A DNA stretch of 64,000 nt from Priapulus caudatus (Eukaryota > Priapulida > Priapulimorpha > Priapulimorphida > Priapulidae): NCBI RefSeq assembly GCF_000485595.1, contig NW_014577194.1:211168-275167 (forward strand), given 5' to 3'. Within the stretch, counting starts at the first letter, position 1. The number at the start of each line of letters is the position of its first letter. The translations under genes were made by a program, and so were the position numbers. Of this stretch, positions 49,192 through 64,000 are shown in pieces. The notes under the pieces are model-generated. The model searched no databases and was not told the origin of the DNA. It saw only the letters and a program-made list of their open reading frames with translations.

Positions 49192-49445
49192 AGGGTCTAT
49201 GTCCCCCGGGGTACTGCCGGAGCGTACCCTGGGTACGGTCCGGTATACCGGAACGTACCCTGGTACTATATCTAATATGCCGGACCGTACCTCACCCAGA
49301 CACTAACGAGTCTAGGGAGTCGCCTACGCCTACTCCCTAACCCTAACCCTAATCCTAACCCTAACCCTAACCCTAATCCTAACCCTAACCATATCAAATA
49401 GTGACCAGGGTACGTTCCGGCAGTACCCTGGGGGACATAGACCCT
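49192..49445. mobile_element. foldback element with telomere-type core (family 5)
   Basis: 254 bp. Inverted ends of about 40 bp: AGGGTCTATGTCCCCCGGGG, TACTGCCGG and CGTACCCTGG at left, inverse at 49405-49445. The core holds CCCTAACCCTAACCCTAATC-type repeats (49337-49390). TGAG occurs on both flanks (49188-49191 and 49447-49450). Related to the larger element at 36218-36860. Confidence 0.9.
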
Positions 49446-49709
49446 ATGAGCTGCACTACCAGTACTACTACTACTACTAGTTCAGTAGTTGTAACTGTGT
49501 ACTTGTAAGTTGTGGTTTTTTACGATTAATACGGATTATTCATAACAATATCAATATTATTACTACTGACAGTACAGCAGTACAGTATTGCTATCACAAG
49601 TATGTATTATGTACTTGTAGCTGTGCAATTTTCTGTGTTACAGTCCATAATATAAAATATATGCGATTACAGATAATACAGAGTTACATACGTTCAGTAG
49701 GCTAACAAT

Positions 49710-55755
<6,046 letters not shown>

Positions 55756-58700
55756 GATTACTTTTATTACAGATCACAACTTTTGCATGTCGTGTCCGTC
55801 ATAGTTTGTCTGCTCATAGACAATAGCGCAATCATTCGATAATGTGATTTAATCGTTTAGAGAATTTAATTATTTATAAATTATATAATATTTAGACAAG
55901 CTTTTTTAAGCTTTCTAGTCATAAATTTTAGAATAAGTATTCAAGGTATTTAAGCTTTATAAGTAATATATAGCTTTTAATTTTTAAGAAATTTTTATTC
56001 TTCTCGTACAGCCTAATGAACAAAAGTGGTCTAGCAATGTTAATATTCAGGGTCAATGGCTATTCATACTTGTGGTTTACATTTTATTTATTTGAATTAC
56101 ACTATATAAGGTAAAGTTATTTCCTTTGCTATTGTATGTGCATGGTGTGCATGAAGGATAGATCAATATGGGGGATGATATTCCAATGCAGAACTGACCA
56201 GGTGTGTTAGTGGCTATTGCCAGTATGACAGCTACGTGCAGAACACGATAACAACTGTCGAGCCGCTATTATATACTATTATTTATAGTTTGTTTACAGT
56301 GCCTTTCTATGGTATATCCTGACTTCGTTTATTGACCACAAAATTTGATTGTATACATCTAAGGCATCTAGCTGATAATACTGTGCTATTGCAATGTATA
56401 TCATATATGTGCTTGATAAAGCAAGTCCTACTGAACCACTGCATCTACATTAATTATGTTGTGGCTACTGTAGTGGCATATGGTAATGTAAGGTACGTGG
56501 GTAAGGTGAGTATAACGCAAGCAAGGAAGCTATGTGCGTAAGGTGAGTAAAAGAAGTAAGGAGTAAAAGAAAGTAAACACGTTCAGTTAGATGAAAATAG
56601 TTTTAATGTACTGTAGTCTTCCGTGAAAATCTGTAGGACAGTGAGTGCAGGTGATAGAGTGGAAAACAGGGTTTAATAGTCATGGACAGGAAGAGGAAGA
56701 AATGACTGTAACAGCCTTGTGTTTTTATTGGTGTATTTTCATGTGCCAATAGACATTTATATGGATCATATAGATGTTAAAGTAATGTCTATAGGATTAA
56801 GTGGTGTGCGTGGAGCATCCTATATTGCTTCTTTTGGCCATAAACAACTCGGTTAATCTTTTACAGATATCCGTTTTTCACAATTATGGGTCACCGTAAC
56901 GGCATAAAAACCCGTGTGCATAATTCTCCATAAAAACAGGAAGCACTTTTTTCGTGAGTGCCTGTATAGCTACAGTTCAGGGACTTTCCTAAATAAGTAA
57001 TAAAGTAGAGGACATTGGAGGTTGATTGTGTAACATTGTATATTAGTCCTAGACTGGTTCCATGAGACGTTGAAAGTCCTCAGTCAGGACCTTTGGAATC
57101 GGTCTATATTCGCAACAGGCATTATTAGGCACGGACATATAGTGCATTGTCTGTGGAATATATGAAGAGCTTGTTTGCAAAACTAAACTGCTTGCATTCA
57201 TTTTTTGCAAAAACAAATGTATAGTATGTGAACATATAGGTACCGTGTTGAGTACTTTTTTTCTTGCAAAACAGCTCACATCCTGCTTAACAGACGCATC
57301 ATAAATCATCTTTAGTTGCAAAATAGCTTATATCCATCGGCACCTGTTATTTATGATTTATGCCTCATAATTACTCACTAATGTAAAAATTATTTAAATT
57401 GATTGATTGTTTGAACCACGTGTCAAATAATTGTTTGTCGTTTTCTCTCAATTCTCCAAAATGGACACAAGCAGTTTTGCAAATAAGCTCTTCATATATA
57501 GAATTCTCATTATTATGATCACTGTTTCATTAATGGAAACTGATTTTGTATGAGATGGTTGTCGTGGGATGAATTAACACCACTAGTTTCACTGTTGCAC
57601 ACTAATACATGCCGGCCAAGGTGTTGCGCCCTGATTCCTTCACAATCATGTGCGCTTAACACGTACGTTTATGTTCCATGACATCGTTTAAACTACTTTA
57701 CAGTGTCTCACGACTAGCATTATATCAGGAGTAACATCATATACACGTATTATCTTATCCTGCTTCTCACGTTTCTCTCCGTAGTGCGTGCAATGCTAAA
57801 TATATAGACTCATATTTAACAATCATGTCAGTTGCGGACATTTCGAAATTGCGCTTGGTTGTGTAATTTAGATATATTTAGAGAGCATTATCAGGAATAC
57901 ATATCAAATATAATACGGATAAATTATTATTATTAACTATTATTATGTTGATTAACAATTAATTATGTATTCCTGAACATATCCCTTCTGAACGACCGTT
58001 ATATATACGTTATATCTATGGTTTTACAAATGTATAGTGGCGCATTATACCTGTATACGTGGGGTATACGTGTAAATATTCCCCGCGAGCAACCATTGCT
58101 AAGTTCCATTTTAAGTGCTATGTGAGCTATTGCATTCCAGTATTGATAACTTCTCGTCTATTCGTTCGTTATAATTGTTAAATGTGATATTGTACAGTTT
58201 TCTTGTGAAATCATTTTCAGCAACTCATCAGAAGGTCATCGGCAACTATAGCTGGCAATAGCTGAACTTTATTTGCTATTTGTGCTGTAATATGTTGCTA
58301 CGTAAAAAAACAACAGTTTACTTAGAAAATACCTGTTATATTCGGTTTAATTTTTGATCGAGCTTGAATTCCTTATGTACAAATTGCACCGAGTAATGAC
58401 TAGTATGGGCTGCTGCTCCCAGTCAACGTAAATGTGTTCGTGCGTGCGTCTGTGTGCTGGCGGGGGGGGGGGGGGGTGAAACGAAGGGTGGTCATCAACA
58501 TAGTCCATTATCCATCATAATGCATTTTCCGTTCCGATCAGTTTTAACCCTAGTCTCACGCATTAGGTGTTTCAACAACAAGATGACGCTCACAATATTT
58601 TAAATTATAATAACATATTTATTACATCATAGTAATTTATACAGCAATCAAAATTGGCAGTCAATATATTTCTCAGTCTTTCCCACGCAAAAATGTTGTA

Positions 58701-59628
58701 ACAGTAATAGTATATAGGTATACGCGGTGATACTTCGTCTGCACTCTAGTATAGGTGGAAGCGTGAAGTAGTGTCAGCTTACTGCCGGATGGGGAGGGGG
58801 AGGGGGGGCGTTCATGTCCATAAGTAGGCGGCACACCTGATGCGGGGAAATGCAAGCATCCCGACATATTAATGTTGCGAACGACCTACGCGAATCTGTC
58901 CGGGTTAGCTTACACCTCACACATCTCCCAGCGAGTACCTACCTGTGATTCACCATCATGCATGCACATTTGCACAAATGAATAGACAATTGCACCAGAT
59001 AAATTAGAATAATTCGGGTATGTTTCTTCATCCCAAAGAGCAAGCAAGGTCTCAGATAATCGATACAGGGATATATTAAAAATTACCTAAACGGTTACTT
59101 CTTCACACAATAGGTAGAAATTACTGACTATATAAATACTGTCCGTCTCTGATGCCCAGCATCACTGTACAATACAAACGAAATTGCTATGACATAAAGC
59201 AAGTTTTTGTGGGCTGCTACTTTTCCCGTTTTAATTACAATACAGATCAGAAAACATAACCAACAGCCCACTATACAACGAACACATACGCACCAATTGT
59301 GTACGGCACGAACGCATCTTGGTGGACTCACTAAATTGGATGAACGAAGATATGTACTGTAATACTAAGGGTACGACCTTCATGTGTAGCTGCAATACAA
59401 TATTGTTTGCTTTACTTCACACATAAATTAACACCACCAATAAATAGAGCGGAAAAATTTCTAAAGCAGTTTGATTTCCATAAGATTTCCTCTCGCAATT
59501 TGAAACGGAATAGAATCATTCAGAACCTTATAATAATATTAGAGATATGCGTGCGTGCGTGCGTGCGTGGGCGTGGCTTGTCGTGCGTGCGTTTGCGTGT
59601 GTGAGTAAGTACGCATGTATGTATGTAT

Positions 59629-59668
59629 CAAGAGTCCATAATAGGAAATATTCTATTATGGACTCTTG
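59629..59668. repeat. perfect 16-bp hairpin beside GT microsatellite
   Basis: CAAGAGTCCATAATAG (59629-59644) and its exact inverse (59653-59668), loop GAAATATT, flanked by GTATGTAT and GTATGAATGCATG repeats. No known RNA family recognised. Confidence 0.88.
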
Positions 59669-60650
59669 TATGAATGCATGCATGTTTGCATGTAAGCTAC
59701 CTACGTATGCACGGATGCGTATATATGTAAAATGTGTAAAGGTAATATATACTTTATTACGGTCTATGTAACAACTCAAACAAGCACCCTCGTGAAGTTG
59801 TTTATATTACATGTATATAATACGTACACTTTTGACGCCTGAATGTCGTGAGGTGGCAAATAGTAATATTACAAGCCATTTGCAATATACTTTGTACAAC
59901 ATGTAACATTGGAAACAGCCGTCGCGAGACAAGCAGTGCGTAGCAGCCACTGATCATCAAGACTGGCATTAGCTTTACAGGCAATCACCAATTCTTCGTT
60001 TACTTCTCCGTAAATTTGCTATAAGGAAACTTAGAAATGGCGAATGTGCCCGTTGAATGCGTATAACAGCGTATAACAGTACAGTAACAGTGCTGCGACC
60101 GTCCGAACGAATCGCCTACGCTAAGAACGAGTACAGCTCTCCCTTGAATTAGCATAATGGAAGAAGAGAGCGCAAATTGCGCTAAAAGAATCGTGCCCTT
60201 TTACAAGAGTGACTTGCAGAATTAATGAAGCCTTCGTGTAAACCACTCTAGTGTGCATGGCCATGTGGCACGCACCCGAAGCAGTGTTCAGGTTTACAAG
60301 TATAACTAGAATAGGATTTACTGATAGTCAAGCTTCAGTTGCTCACGTGAGTCAATTATTTTCAGTGAGAATGCAGATGAAACTTCTATTTGTAGTTAGT
60401 TTATCATTGCACTAAAAATAATACAATGTTGGGGGAAAACAAGGAGTGAGTGCTCTGACACCCACTCAGATCTGTTCTGCAAATACTTTCTCTCTACTAA
60501 AAAAACACGTTTTACGTAGATATGATTAGGTTAAGTAGGGGACCAGTGTTCTCCTAAACACACGCACCCCATCACATTGATCACGCGATGTCATCAGAGG
60601 TCCCTTTGCCGTGTTCACTTCCACATTCCCAGTCAACCAGTGTTGCGTAT

Positions 60651-60755
60651 ACACTCAAACCTGAACATAAGGGTCACCCAAGGATAACGCCAGAAGTGAG
60701 CTTCATAGACAGCTGTCCATTCTATAGAGGTGACTGCTTACACAGGTTTGACTGC
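60651..60755. mobile_element. MITE-like repeat, ACAGTCAAAC family, copy 2
   Basis: Short copy: CACTCAAACCTGAACATAAG at left, CACAGGTTTGACTG at right, with TCTATAGAGGTGACTGCTTA inside. Ends are inverted repeats. Confidence 0.75.
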
Positions 60756-61220
60756 ATAACCCATTTACGCCCAACTTCCAACGAGAGCATTTGTTGGTCA
60801 ATGGCGACAACGTAGAATGTTCGGCCGGCACGCGTTCCCTCACGTTCACACAACACGAACGGGTGGCAGCTTTACAAGTGGCTCCCTCAGCGTCATCATC
60901 ACGCCATCGAAACGCCGGCACTTCACGTAAATTTCATGACTATGCAAACGGCAAGGCAGAGCGACTAAACGAGAGAGACACCGACCGTAGTCGCCGCGCC
61001 ACGCCATCCGCGACACCGAACAACGCCCTGACACAATTTAATTACAGCGATAGTTACTTCTACGATGGAGCTGTATCGTATAGCACCACGCAACTCTAGG
61101 TAGATCCGTTGTAAGGACCCATAAGCGGAATTTGATGTAAGCGTGATGTGTCAAACACACTGCCACACGCTAATTTGCATATGATCGAATTTGGTTGAAT
61201 CGTGAACCATCGGCGCGAAG

Positions 61221-62654
61221 CTAGCTGTCCGTTGCAAAGTACAATTGGTACATTTCCTCAATGGCTTCACACCACTTCAGCGAGTAGCCTTCGGGATCTT
61301 CCAGATAATAGGTCCTGTTGGGCTGAAAGATAACAGGGATAATATATACATATATATCTATCGTATATACATATATATTCATATTATATTACGAAGTCGT
61401 ATAGGAATGGTAAACTAGTCTGTTTTCCTTTTAAAATTTTGTAACAATAAATACAGGAATGAATGCCTTCCTGAAAGTTTCCTATACTGTCCTGTATTCC
61501 TTGCTGCTTGGTAACTTTGGTAACACAAGTGATTGACAGATAATTGTGTGACCACATTAACATAGTACCCTAATAGACCACAAACCTTGTGTACTGAGTT
61601 TGTGCCTGTAGTTCAGACTATTAGATAACGATAGATGTGCTTACTGTGTGAACGAAGAAGATCTTAAAGTTCTTAGGCTCGGGTCGGATATCTTTGGACA
61701 GTGGTATCTCTCCCTTGAGGACCTGGTTTACTGGATCCACGTAATATAAGTGTGGCCCTTCGGTCAGCAGGAACATGCGCCGTCTTGCGAAAAGTCCCTG
61801 TAAACGCACGACATTGCAGCTGTAGTATAACGGTAAGCAGCAAATCATTTTATATTGAAACCAGTTTGTATTTTTTTTCATAAGCAAACTACTGGTTATT
61901 CATGACAGCAGGTTAGAACCTGACATAACCAACCAACGCAACACAAAATGAACAATCCTAGCATCAGACAGCTGGAAACATGGAACGAACACATGCACAC
62001 ATACATATATGTATATACACACATGCACGCATGCACGCAGGTACACGGCACGCACACGCAGACACACACAAATATATGTATATGTACGTTATGTGTACAT
62101 ACACACATGAATGCACGCACGTACACGCACACGCACGCACGCACGCACACACACACAGACACAGTCACCCCTGTATATAAGGATTACTCTAGGAAAACCC
62201 ACCTAATGAGGCAGGGAATACATTCTAAACCGCTGGTCTGGGACTCTATAGTTCTACTCTATAACTGTCACTCAAGGGAAATGCCAAGAGTGTCCTTTTG
62301 CAGATAGATGACCACTCTATAGGGGTGACTACCGACACAGGTTCGACTGCCCATCGTGTTTACAGGCGACGAACGGCTTCTTCCACCAACCTTCCTCTTG
62401 TCAATGTAGCCCATCTTGAGGATGAGGTTTCCTTCGACAAACTTGTGCCACGGGTTGTTGCACGCCTGGTTCTGCTTCCGGCTCTCCCTCTCCTCCTCCG
62501 AGCACGGTATGTTGAGCATCCCCGGTCGCCGCGTCACGCGCACCTTCTCCCCCTCGACCTTCTGCTTCTGCTTCTTCGCGACTTTCGTCTTGTCCTCCAG
62601 CATCAAGTTGGCAAAGTGTTCGTCTCTCAGGCCGGGAAGGTCCGTGAGATCGAT
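61221..62654 (-). CDS. PDPK1: 3-phosphoinositide-dependent protein kinase 1, C-terminal (PH domain) exons
   Basis: Master AGC kinase that phosphorylates the activation loop of Akt, S6K and others; its PH domain binds PIP3/PIP2. Exons 62654-62391, 61797-61645 and 61322-61221 (stop TAG), all phase 0, give the last 172 residues. Visible: [90 protein letters not shown], ending YFATDS. The basic residues of DKRK and FARRR, which line the phosphoinositide pocket in the human structure, are kept. The PH domain ends a few residues before the stop as in human. The kinase domain is upstream, beyond base 64000. The plus-strand DGKE gene converges on it. Confidence 0.95.
61982..62162. repeat. (CA)n/(CGCA)n microsatellite cluster
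   Basis: Compound CA, CATG and CGCA repeats in the PDPK1 intron between the last-but-two and last-but-one exons. Confidence 0.9.
62161..62350. mobile_element. MITE-like repeat, ACAGTCAAAC family, copy 3
   Basis: Starts ACAGTCACCCCTGTATATAA and ends CACAGGTTCGACTG, with CTCTATAGGGGTGACTACCG inside; about 190 bp. Its right end is about 40 bp from the donor of the 62654-62391 exon of PDPK1. Confidence 0.75.
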
Positions 62655-64000
62655 CTGTAGTCGCGTGCAGAAATGCGAGTAAGTCTCAATGCTGGACTTC
62701 CTTTATGTCAACCTCGCATGACCACTGCATACACCGATGGAATGCGATCGACTGACTAATAGACTGATTTGATCGATTGAGATTATTGAAATACAATAGA
62801 CGCAACAGCGATATACATGCACATGTATATCAGAAGCAGCGTTTCCCCTTGCCAAATAGGTCTGTGAGGTGGTAAATTGGTTTTGGTGTGTTTGCATATT
62901 TCGAGATCCTAGCAAAGCAAGCACCGCAGGTGCTCGACCAGCTAGGGGGGTCCGGGGGCATCCCCCCAGAGATTTTTTGAAAAAATGGTGCAATTTAGTG
63001 CATTCTTAGCTACTCTGAACACATTGTAAGAGACTACAGGCGCGTTCACACGGACGTTTTTGGCCCGAGCCTAATTAGACCCACGCCAGATTTGGCTCGA
63101 GCCGCGCGTTCACACGGACGTTTTTGGCCCGAGCCTAATTAGGCCCGTGCCAGATTTGGTCCCATCGAAAACGTCGGACCAGGCCCGAGCCAAATTTTAG
63201 CACCAGCTTTCGGCGAGCGGTAGGGCGGTAGAATCGGTTGAGCGGTAGATGCCACGAGTGTCGAACGTGTACTTCGACAAAATAAAGTCCAAAACAGTAT
63301 AAAAATTCGCAAAATTTGATCAGGATGCACGTTTTCAAGATTGATAATTGAACTCGGAACGTAAGTAAACACTCTGAATCGTACACAATGCCATCTCGCA
63401 AAATACTGCCAAAGTATCTGTGAGATATTTGTGCAATAAAATTTATTTGAATTTGAATTTGAATTTGACAGACAGTATTCACTTGCGTACGTGTGAACGC
63501 TCCGACTCAAACCGGCCCGAGCCAAATCTAGCCCATTTGGCTCGAGCCAAACCATGACCGTGTGAACGCAACTTTTAGTTCAATAAAGTGTAGTTTATTA
63601 ATGGAAGAACAGTGATTTTCGTCAGTGAGGGGGTGTTTTGGACAAATTTCTGTGTGGCGGCTGAGAATTTGAGCGAGGCGGCCCGCCTCGCTCGTGTAAA
63701 TGCAGGGGAAACACTGAGAAGTAAATAATCACAAATTATGAGAACATGGGGCCCATTGTCAGAAACATCGTAAAGTTAATGCTAAAGTTAATGCTACGAT
63801 AACACTTACGACTAATGCTAATGTTGCGAGACTAGCGTTGACAGAAACACATCGCAGCTATTAGAAAACTTACGATAACAGGAACTTCATCACAAGGCTG
63901 CTGATTGGATGAGAATCAATCACAAAAATCAAATTCATACACATTTATTGTACATCACAGTAATTTATGCATATTATGATGGCTAACCACATATAAACAA
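62655..64000 (-). other. PDPK1 intron running off the window
   Basis: No further kinase-domain exon was recognised on the minus strand. It contains the MITE at 63042-63569 and otherwise AT-rich sequence. Confidence 0.6.
63042..63569. mobile_element. 528-bp MITE with GCGTTCACACGG ends
   Basis: Ends GCGTTCACACGG-type (left 63042-63053) and CCGTGTGAACGC (63558-63569) are inverted. Subterminal GGCTCGAGCC and GGCCCGAGCC motifs recur in both orientations. The first 64 bp are tandemly duplicated (second copy starts at about 63105), and a GAATTT pentamer/hexamer run lies at 63441-63466. The 138-codon minus-strand frame over it is an artefact of this structure. Confidence 0.85.

Larger units (their letters stand above)
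46212..49709. other. TRAIP-DGKE intergenic region
   Basis: No gene recognised. It holds the repeat elements listed at 46799-47284, 47320-47398, 47897-48368, 48525-48547 and 49192-49445. The TRAIP 3' end and DGKE promoter must lie here; no TATA box or CRE was recognised before 49710. Confidence 0.6.
55756..61220. other. DGKE-PDPK1 convergent intergenic region, no gene seen
   Basis: Should hold both 3' UTRs. The longest frames (minus 57321-57049, 90 codons; plus 60791-61099, 102 codons) match nothing I know, and the second lies beside a MITE copy. Microsatellite-like GT-rich DNA at 59548-59605, a hairpin at 59629-59668 and a MITE at 60651-60755 are the only structured parts seen. A poly-G run sits at about 58460-58476. 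Confidence 0.5.

Noticed and set aside
39424-49390. True chromosome end or telomere
   Set aside because: The TTAGGG tracts are short, degenerate, in both orientations, and enclosed by inverted repeats between genes.
60588-61099. Overlapping frames of 72 to 102 codons on both strands
   Set aside because: They overlap a MITE copy, show no family similarity and contradict each other.
63135-63555. Minus-strand frames of 115 and 138 codons
   Set aside because: They read through the GCGTTCACACGG MITE and its GAATTT run.

Overview
The window is metazoan nuclear DNA, AT-rich and from a non-vertebrate. Every protein-coding gene is split into short exons with GT-AG introns, intergenic and intronic DNA is packed with foldback/MITE-like elements, microsatellites and a tandem satellite, and the five recognisable genes are animal genes: histone H3.3, UNK (Unkempt), TRAIP, DGKE and PDPK1. 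An early-branching or marine invertebrate (a sponge is possible) fits, but the sequence does not settle the taxon. It is a scaffold, not finished sequence, with N gaps at 22465-22489, 39342-39351 and 52420-52444.

Layout. H3.3 (minus, 1421-2243) has a promoter near 3031-3184 with a TATA box, a palindromic CRE and five CCAAT boxes. From 3319 to 9701 I see no convincing gene. UNK (minus, 9702-37926) has 16 recognised coding exons over 28 kb. One of its introns carries a 38-bp satellite, and two of its exons recur as broken copies inside a large direct plus inverted duplication (20576-32460). TRAIP (plus, 40007-46211, 13 exons) diverges from UNK across about 2 kb. DGKE (plus, 49710-55755, 12 exons) follows in the same direction. 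From 55756 to 61220 no gene is evident. The last three exons of PDPK1 (minus, 61221-62654) encode its PH domain; its kinase exons lie beyond the right edge.

How the genes relate. H3.3 and UNK are neighbours here and, as I recall, also in the human genome (H3-3B and UNK at 17q25), so the pair may be an ancient linkage. The others have unrelated roles: UNK in mRNA control, TRAIP as a genome-stability E3 ligase, DGKE and PDPK1 in membrane-lipid signalling.

The most unusual feature is a cluster of inverted-repeat elements between 33.7 and 49.5 kb. They have at least four unrelated terminal sequences, yet each carries a telomere-type TTAGGG/CCCTAA tract inside. Next are the duplicated and inverted block in the UNK intron (possible inversion haplotype or mis-assembly), the evenly spaced CCAAT array at H3.3, and a near-perfect hairpin ending just before the TRAIP start codon.
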